Assembly (NCBI GenBank): GCA_041633555.1
Contig: JBFKFZ010000010.1
Location: forward strand, 16,422 to 80,421
From: JAHEAO01 sp041633555
Lineage (GTDB): Bacteria; Pseudomonadota; Alphaproteobacteria; Rhodobacterales; Rhodobacteraceae
Length of the DNA stretch: 64,000 nt
Reading direction: 5' to 3'
Each line of letters starts with the position of its first letter. The first letter of the stretch is position 1. Positions 58,599-64,000 of the stretch are shown piece after piece. Position numbers and translations under genes: made by a program. The notes beneath the pieces are model-generated. The model was not told the origin of the DNA. It saw nothing but the letters and a program-made list of their open reading frames with translations, and did not search any database.

Positions 58599-59730
58599 TT
58601 GGCAAAGGATTTATTCCCTTCACCCCACCCCCTCACCCCCACCCACGAAGAGGATGATTGCCTCGATTGGCTCCGCCTCCTGCGATCACGCCGGGTAGGT
58701 CCGGCGACATTCTTCCGGTTGATGACAGAACATGGCAGCGCTTCGGCGGCTCTGGCGGCCGCCGCTGGCGTCAAGGATTATTCCGCTTGTCCCGAAGCCG
58801 TGGCACTGGCCGAACTGAATGCCGGAAAGCTGGCCGGGGCAAGTCTGATGGCCCATGGCTCGGCCAGTTATCCAAAGGCGCTGCGCGAATTGCCCGATGC
58901 CCCGCCGCTCCTTTGAACCATTGGCGATCGCAGTCTCTAGTCGCGCCCGATGGTGGCGCTGGTCGGGGGTGGCGCTGGTCGGGGCGCGTAATGCCTCAAG
59001 CCTTGGCACCCGCATGGCCCGCAAACTGGCCGGAGAGCTGGGCGAGGCGGGATTCGTCATCGTTTCAGGCCTTGCGCAGGGCATCGATACGGCGGCCCAT
59101 CTGGCGGCGCTGGATCGCGGCACTGCGGCGGTGATGGCTGGAGGTGTCGATGTCTTCTACCCCGCGGAGAATGCGGTCTGGCCCAGGAGATTGGCGAGAA
59201 GGGTCTGCGCATATCCGAACAACCGCCTGGGCTTCAGCCGCAGGCACGACATCTTCCGCAGCGCAACCGCATCGTATCGGGGCTGTGCCGTGCGGTTGTG
59301 GTGGTCGAAGCGGCCGCCCGCTCAGGTCCCTGATCACGGTGCGTATTGCCCTTGATCAGGGACGCGAAGTGCTGGCCGTTCCCGGACTCCCGTTGACGCA
59401 CGCGCCTCTGGTTGCAACATGCTGATCCGCGATGGCGGCACGCTGGTGCGCACCGCCGAGGACGTGATTGAACTAATAGGCACGCCCGCATCGCCGACCA
59501 AGACGAACGAGATTCGGATAGAGCCCCCTGATCCGACGCGGAGCTTGGTAGTGATGTCTGAACTGCACGGCGAAATCCTGTTGCGCCTCGGGCCAAGTCC
59601 GGTCGCCGAGGATCAATTGCTCCGCGACCTCCGACTGCCGGCCAGAGATGTGGCGCCGGAACTCGTCAATCTGGAGCTGGAAGGTCGGATCGTCCGTCAG
59701 TCGGGAGGATTGGTGTCTCTTGCCAACTAG
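58599..59730 (+). pseudogene. dprA: dprA (DNA processing protein) pseudogene
   Basis: The reading of DprA is spread over all three plus-strand frames. The N-terminal domain (HEEDDCLDWLRLLRSRRVGP) runs to TGA (58914-58916) and, 24 bp on, TAG (58938-58940), where Trp and Leu are expected. A 16-bp tandem duplication at 58952-58983 shifts the frame into the Rossmann core (VALVGARNASSLGTRMARKL, FVIVSGLAQGIDTAAHLAAL). Single-base deletions near 59177-59181, 59326 and 59394 then displace ISEQPPGLQPQ, RALDQGREV-type sequence and NMLIRDGGTLVRTAEDV. The final winged-helix domain (LLRDLRLPARDV) ends at 59730. DprA loads RecA on incoming single-stranded DNA; no functional copy can be made from this locus. 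Confidence 0.92.
58952..58983 (+). repeat. 16-bp tandem duplication disrupting dprA
   Basis: The unit GGTGGCGCTGGTCGGG occurs twice without a gap. Removing one copy restores MVALVGARNAS in a single frame. Because 16 is not a multiple of three, the duplication itself causes a frameshift. Confidence 0.95.
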
Positions 59731-59999
59731 CACAGCGAGCTTTCCATCGCCTCGTTGACCGCACCACCGGGCTCAATTGCGAGAACGTTAACAATCAGAA
59801 ATGCAATCTCGTACCGCCAATTTCCGGTTCAATGCCTCAGAGAAAAGTCGATGCCATGGTCCGGACCGGCAGGAATTCGGTTCCGGTTCAAGCACGCTCC
59901 GGTTGCACCCCCCCGGGTCTGACAGCCGCATTGACATTCTCTGCGGCGCCCCCACATGGTCCCGCGCCACTGTGAAAGTCCTGAGTCGGAAGGAAGTCC

Positions 60000-62546
60000 A
60001 TGCCAGTCGTCGTTGTTGAATCACCGGCCAAGGCCAAGACAATAAACAAATATCTTGGCAGGAACTTCACGGTGCTCGCCTCTTATGGCCACGTTCGCGA
60101 TCTGCCGCCGAAAGACGGCTCTGTCGACCCCGAGCAGAATTTCGAGATGAAATGGGAGGTGGCAAGCGACAGCAAGAAACACGTCAAGGCGATCGTGGAT
60201 GCGCTGAGGGACGACAACGAACTGATACTCGCAACCGACCCTGACCGCGAAGGTGAGGCGATCAGCTGGCATTTGGAAGAGGCCCTCGCTGCGAAGAAGG
60301 CGATCAACAAGGATACCAAAGTCAGCCGCGTCGTTTTCAATGCAATCACCAAATCGGCCGTGACCGAGGCGATGAAGTCTCCGCGCCAGGTCGACCGCCC
60401 ACTGGTCGAGGCCTATCTGGCCCGCCGCGCGCTTGACTATCTCGTGGGCTTCAACCTCTCGCCGGTGCTCTGGCGCAAGCTTCCCGGCGCCAAGTCCGCC
60501 GGCCGGGTGCAGTCGGTCTGCCTGCGCCTGATCGTCGAGCGCGAAATGGAGATCGAGGCCTTCAGGGCGCAGGAATACTGGACCGTCAAGGCCCTGCTGA
60601 CCACGCCGCGCGGCCAGGACTACGAGGCCCGGCTCACGATCCTCGGCGGCAAGAAACTGGACAAGTTCGACATTCCGAACGCGACAAAGGCAGAGCTTGC
60701 GGTCCAGGCGATCACCAGCCGTGACTTGACGGTGAAATCGGTCGAGGCGAAACCGGCCAGCCGCAACCCTTCGGCCCCGTTCATGACCTCGACCCTGCAA
60801 CAGGAGGCCAGCCGGAAATACGGTTTCGGCGCCCGCCAGGCGATGAGCCTAGCCCAAAGGCTCTACGAGGCGGGCCACATAACTTACATGCGGACCGACG
60901 GTATCGACATGGCACCCGAAGCAGTGATGGCCGCCCGCGACGCGATAAAGACGCGCTATGGCGCGGACTACCTGCCCGACAGCCCGCGAATGTACAAGAA
61001 CAAGGCCAAGAACGCCCAGGAAGCGCATGAATGCATTCGGCCGACCGAGATGGATCAGGCGCCCGACAAGCTGAAGCTGAGCGATGGTGACCAGCGCAAG
61101 CTTTATGATCTGATCTGGAAACGCACCATCGCTAGCCAGATGGCGGCGGCCCGGATGGAACGCACGACCGTTGATGTCGCGAGCCGCGACGAACAGGTAG
61201 AATTGCGCGCCACGGGGCAGGTCGTGCTGTTCGACGGGTTCCTCAAGGTCTACGAAGAAGGCCGTGACGATGCCGCCGTCGACGATGACGACAAGCGGCT
61301 CCCGCAGATTGCTCAGGGCGAGCCAACGACCAAGAAGGCGGTCACACCCGAGCAGCATTTCACCCAGCCCCCTCCCCGCTATACCGAGGCGAGCCTTGTC
61401 AAGCGGATGGAGGAACTCGGCATCGGGCGGCCCTCGACATATGCCTCAATCGTAACGACGATCCAGGACCGCGAATATGTGGTCAAGGATAAGAACCGCC
61501 TGAAACCGGAAGACAAGGGACGGCTGGTGACGGCGTTCCTCACCAACTATTTCCGGCAATATGTCGGTTATGACTTCACTGCCGATCTGGAGAACCAGCT
61601 TGATGAAGTCTCGGCCGGGGACCGTGACTACAAGGATCTTCTGGGCCGGTTCTGGCGCGATTTCTCGGCCGCAATCGCCGAGACCGCCGACCTCCGGATC
61701 AGCGAGGTGCTCGACAAGATCGACGAGGTCCTCGAACCGCATAATTTCCCGCCGCGCGAGGATGGTTCGAATCCACGCTCCTGCCCGAATTGCGGCAACG
61801 GACGGCTCAGCCTTAAGACCGCGCGTTCGGGCGGTGCCTTCATCGGCTGCTCCAACTACCCCGAATGCCGCTTCACCCGTCCCCTGACCGCGCCCAATGG
61901 CGAAGAGGCGGGCATGGTCGACGGCAAGGTTCTGGGGATGGATGACGGCGACGAAATCAGTCTGCGGAACGGCCGCTTCGGGCCCTATGTACAGCGTGGC
62001 GAACCGACCGAGGAAGTTCCGAAACCGCCGCGCGCCAGCTTGCCAAAAGGCTGGGACGCCGCCGAATTGGACTTCGGGAAGGCGCTGATGCTGCTCAACC
62101 TGCCGCGCGAGATCGGTAAGCACCCCGAAGATGGCGAACCGGTCGAGGCCGGGATCGGGCGTTATGGGCCATATGTCAAACACGGCCGGGTCTATGCCAA
62201 CCTGTCCGAGGTCGATGATGTCTTCACCATCGGCATGAACCGCGCGGTCGAGGAGATCGCCAAGAAGGCCAGCCGCGGCCGAGGCGCCCGTGCTGCCGCG
62301 AAACCGCTGAAGGAGTTGGGCGACCATCCCAATGGCGGCCCGATCGCGGTGATGGACGGACGCTACGGGCCCTACGTCAAATGGGAAAAAGTGAATGCGA
62401 CGCTGCCCAAAGGCATCGAACCCGCCGATGTGACGCCAGAAATGGCACTGGAAATGATTGCCGAGAAGGCAGCGAAGAAGGGTGGGCGGAAAAAGGCAGC
62501 GGCGAAGAAACCGGCGGCAAAGAAGAAGGCCGCGAAGAAAGCCTGA
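60000..62546 (+). CDS. topA: DNA topoisomerase I
   Basis: An 848-residue type IA topoisomerase that relaxes negative supercoils. The Toprim domain has VVVVESPAKAKTINKYLGRN and ATDPDREGEAISWHLEEA (DxDxE metal site). The catalytic Tyr is at 296 in HITYMRTDGIDM. A four-Cys zinc finger (CPNCGNGRLSLK...FIGCSNYPEC) follows the core, then repeated C-terminal topo-C modules (NGRFGPYVQRG, IGRYGPYVKHGRV, DGRYGPYVKWEK). The end is a Lys/Ala-rich tail, typical of alphaproteobacterial TopA. All domains are in one frame, in contrast to the neighbouring dprA. The start has GGAAGGAAG upstream. A possible TTGACA at 59931-59936 could be its -35, but no good -10 is seen. Confidence 0.97.
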   Translation: MPVVVVESPAKAKTINKYLGRNFTVLASYGHVRDLPPKDGSVDPEQNFEMKWEVASDSKKHVKAIVDALRDDNELILATDPDREGEAISWHLEEALAAKKAINKDTKVSRVVFNAITKSAVTEAMKSPRQVDRPLVEAYLARRALDYLVGFNLSPVLWRKLPGAKSAGRVQSVCLRLIVEREMEIEAFRAQEYWTVKALLTTPRGQDYEARLTILGGKKLDKFDIPNATKAELAVQAITSRDLTVKSVEAKPASRNPSAPFMTSTLQQEASRKYGFGARQAMSLAQRLYEAGHITYMRTDGIDMAPEAVMAARDAIKTRYGADYLPDSPRMYKNKAKNAQEAHECIRPTEMDQAPDKLKLSDGDQRKLYDLIWKRTIASQMAAARMERTTVDVASRDEQVELRATGQVVLFDGFLKVYEEGRDDAAVDDDDKRLPQIAQGEPTTKKAVTPEQHFTQPPPRYTEASLVKRMEELGIGRPSTYASIVTTIQDREYVVKDKNRLKPEDKGRLVTAFLTNYFRQYVGYDFTADLENQLDEVSAGDRDYKDLLGRFWRDFSAAIAETADLRISEVLDKIDEVLEPHNFPPREDGSNPRSCPNCGNGRLSLKTARSGGAFIGCSNYPECRFTRPLTAPNGEEAGMVDGKVLGMDDGDEISLRNGRFGPYVQRGEPTEEVPKPPRASLPKGWDAAELDFGKALMLLNLPREIGKHPEDGEPVEAGIGRYGPYVKHGRVYANLSEVDDVFTIGMNRAVEEIAKKASRGRGARAAAKPLKELGDHPNGGPIAVMDGRYGPYVKWEKVNATLPKGIEPADVTPEMALEMIAEKAAKKGGRKKAAAKKPAAKKKAAKKA

Positions 62547-62731
62547 ACCCTGCAATTCCAACTGATGCTGCAGCCGGGCCGCGCCGATCGGGACTGCAGT
62601 CCGTTCCCAAAGGGATCTACTCGGCTGACAGGTCTGGTACCCGTCATGGGGGGGAGCGGCGCTATTGACCCTGCAATGAACCAATTGGCATGATACCGGC
62701 GCCCTAGTGAACATCGCACAAGAATTCTTGG

Positions 62732-63328
62732 ATGCTCCAGATTCTTCTTGTAACGGCACTATCGATTTTCCTGTTTGCTCCGGTTTTCGCGTCGGACACT
62801 GGAACAGTCATCTTGATGCATGGAGGAGATCGGCCGCAGAAAGAAGACTTGCTGATCCGCAACGGTGAAAGGCTTGAACGAGCTGGGTTTAGCACTTCAA
62901 TTGTCACTGCGCCGCCCGATGCAGCTCGGATTTTGCAGGAGGCGAAGCGCCGTGGTGAAAGGTCTATGTGGTCGCAACGAGACGTGGACTAGTTCGCACT
63001 TCATTCGCGCTTGCAGCGGGCATGCTGCCCGATGCCCGCGTCGTCTTTTCCGGCGACTATGACCAAGTGCGCAATCGGCTCGGTTCGCCAGAGGACCTGC
63101 CACCGACGCTCGTCATCCAGCATCGCCGCGACAACTGCAAAGGGACAAATCCCGCAAGAGCTGAGCCGTTTCGCGCATGGGCGAAAGGAAAGGTAGAATA
63201 GGCATGGTTTGACGATCAGGGTCATGTTCGCCGCGGTGGCCCATGCGGCGCCTTTCGGGGCGCATGGGTTCTTCGAGTCACGCGATGCGACAATCGGGGG
63301 GGCGATCGAATTCTTCAATCGTCACTAG
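62732..63328 (+). pseudogene. decayed secreted alpha/beta-hydrolase-like gene
   Basis: A signal peptide (MLQILLVTALSIFLFAPVFA) and the first strands (DTGTVILMHGGDRPQKEDLL) are in the frame starting at 62732. A single-base deletion in an A-run near 62957-62961 moves the rest (VYVVATRRGLVRTSFALAAG, PPTLVIQHRRDNCKGTNPAR) to the next frame, which meets TAG at 63199-63201. The C-terminal remnant (HGFFESRDATIGGAIEFFNR) is in a third frame ending with TAG at 63326-63328. The nucleophile elbow is changed to VATRRGLV, lacking a Ser. The family resembles secreted alpha/beta-fold proteins; the gene is dead. Confidence 0.75.
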
Positions 63329-63775
63329 CCCGTTAGGACCTCATCCAAGGAGATTCGTCCAATCTGATCAATGTCTCCCGGAGCCAGTACCTAATGGACA
63401 ACTCTGATGTTGTTTTGCACGGCAGAAGATCAAGCAATACCGAGGCATTTGGAGTTGGCCGTAGGGGAATTGAGACCGTCGTCCTCGTTGAAGGTCACTT
63501 CATCTGGCAAGGCTCCCGTCATCAAAGCCAGTTGATGCCGTAGCTGCGCCACAACCTGCCATACTTTCCTAGACAGGATGAAGACGCTTATCAAACAGCC
63601 CAAAGCATTGATATCGCTGAACGAGACCGGCGCTCTCTTTCCAATTCACTGCCGATGGCCCCGCAATCACAGCCGCTGCCCTGCGGGCTCGCTGGTCAGA
63701 ACCTTTCCATCTGATTGACACTCCCGCGGCCCTTCGCCACAACCAAGGCGACTGCCAATCACCCCGGAGGGCTTC
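63329..63775. other. 447-bp stretch without a recognisable gene
   Basis: Three-frame reading on both strands gives only short, stop-rich pieces. One fragment on the plus strand (RQKIKQYRGIWSWP, about 63420-63462) faintly recalls the end of an IS5-type transposase but is too short to call. No inverted repeats bound it. It may be debris from old deletions between the decayed hydrolase gene and the CoA-transferase gene. Confidence 0.45.
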
Positions 63776-64000
63776 ATGAAGAAAGTATATGGCACCGCGA
63801 CGGCTGCGCTGGATGGCCTTTTGCATGACGGCATGCTGATCGCGGCGGGCGGGTTCGGTCTCTGCGGCATTCCCGAGCTTCTGATCGACGCGATCGTGAA
63901 GAGCGGCGTCAAGGATCTGACCGTCGCCTCGAACAATGCGGGGGTCGACGATTTCGGTCTTGGCAAGCTTCTGGCGACCCGGCAGATCCGGAAAATGATG
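63776..64000 (+). CDS. 3-oxoacid CoA-transferase subunit A (5' part only)
   Basis: The gene runs off the right edge after 75 codons. It starts MKKVYGTATAALDGLLHDGM and continues LIAAGGFGLCGIPELLIDAI and KSGVKDLTVASNNAGVDDFG, the glycine-rich CoA-binding start of the ScoA/AtoD/OXCT family. These enzymes transfer CoA from succinyl-CoA or acetyl-CoA to acetoacetate or similar acids. The ATG at 63776 follows GGAGG at five bases. A subunit B gene would be expected just outside the window. The symbol is left open because scoA and atoD cannot be told apart from this part. Confidence 0.92.
   Translation, partial: MKKVYGTATAALDGLLHDGMLIAAGGFGLCGIPELLIDAIVKSGVKDLTVASNNAGVDDFGLGKLLATRQIRKMM

Noticed and set aside
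61764..61775. GGTTCGAATCCA, resembling a tRNA T-loop
   Set aside because: It lies inside topA before the zinc finger (GSNPRSCP); no acceptor or anticodon stem can be formed around it.
63420..63462. Insertion-sequence remnant suggested by RQKIKQYRGI
   Set aside because: Ten residues without flanking inverted repeats or further transposase homology are not enough.
1..64000. CRISPR arrays, prophage, toxin-antitoxin or defence islands
   Set aside because: No regularly spaced direct repeats, integrase, phage structural genes or recognisable defence proteins were found; the single XRE protein has no toxin partner.

Overview
The window is GC-rich, densely packed alphaproteobacterial chromosome. 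Gene content points to the Rhodobacterales (Paracoccus/Rhodobacter relatives): a propionyl-CoA carboxylase/methylmalonyl-CoA mutase locus with a PccR-type ScfR regulator, a choline transporter (choXWV), an aa3 oxidase assembly cluster (coxB-cyoE-small gene-ctaG-coxC-SURF1), and several families typical of that order (DUF6497, DUF4174, DUF1127, DUF465). I see no tRNA, rRNA 16S/23S/5S, CRISPR array, prophage or complete insertion sequence. One structured RNA is clear: RNase P RNA at about 36.2-36.6 kb.

Layout. 0.3-14 kb: propionyl-CoA assimilation. On the minus strand lie pccB with two small partner genes, pccA, and methylmalonyl-CoA mutase followed by a VOC protein, a broken acetyltransferase, a DjlA-like co-chaperone and an EEP nuclease/phosphatase. 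The regulator gene pccR is divergent, behind an MFS exporter. TTTGCAAA-type operator boxes lie before pccB and pccR. 14-20 kb: CoxG-like protein, DUF465 protein, a decayed thermonuclease gene, choXWV, an EamA transporter and YebC. 20.5-27.5 kb: two SLC13-type permeases, YmdB phosphoesterase, 5-formyl-THF cyclo-ligase and MgtE. 27.5-34.5 kb: guanine deaminase, CAP lipoprotein, a frame-broken 8-oxoguanine deaminase-like gene, HisN, XRE and LysR regulators, a quinone oxidoreductase with a ScfR-like box upstream, and DUF1127. 34.7-40.6 kb: BI-1 family protein, L33, rnpB, amidase, excalibur lipoprotein, gatCA and a UPF0173 hydrolase. 40.6-49.9 kb: DUF2182/DUF1326 pair, acetyltransferases, flavin reductase, SulP transporter, mtnP-apt purine salvage, FAD oxidoreductase and an MBL protein. 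50-58.4 kb: M16 protease, thrC, the cytochrome oxidase cluster and tldD. 58.6-64 kb: a wrecked dprA, intact topA, a decayed alpha/beta-hydrolase-like gene and the start of a CoA-transferase.

How the genes work together. PccA/PccB carboxylate propionyl-CoA and ScpA isomerises methylmalonyl-CoA to succinyl-CoA; PccR probably senses the pathway through short-chain acyl-CoA. ChoXWV imports choline. coxB, cyoE, ctaG, coxC and SURF1 supply subunits, heme O, copper and assembly factors for the terminal oxidase. mtnP and apt recycle methylthioadenosine and adenine.

The most notable pattern is gene decay. Five dispensable genes are broken by frameshifts, nonsense codons or a 16-bp tandem duplication, while all the long housekeeping genes around them are intact. 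That argues for genuine pseudogenisation rather than poor sequence. dprA, needed in relatives for natural transformation and gene-transfer-agent uptake, is the most heavily damaged. No clearly novel multi-gene system is visible. The best leads are the ScfR-like box upstream of the quinone oxidoreductase gene, the unknown genes co-transcribed with pccB, and the G9 tract in the 8-oxoguanine deaminase-like gene.
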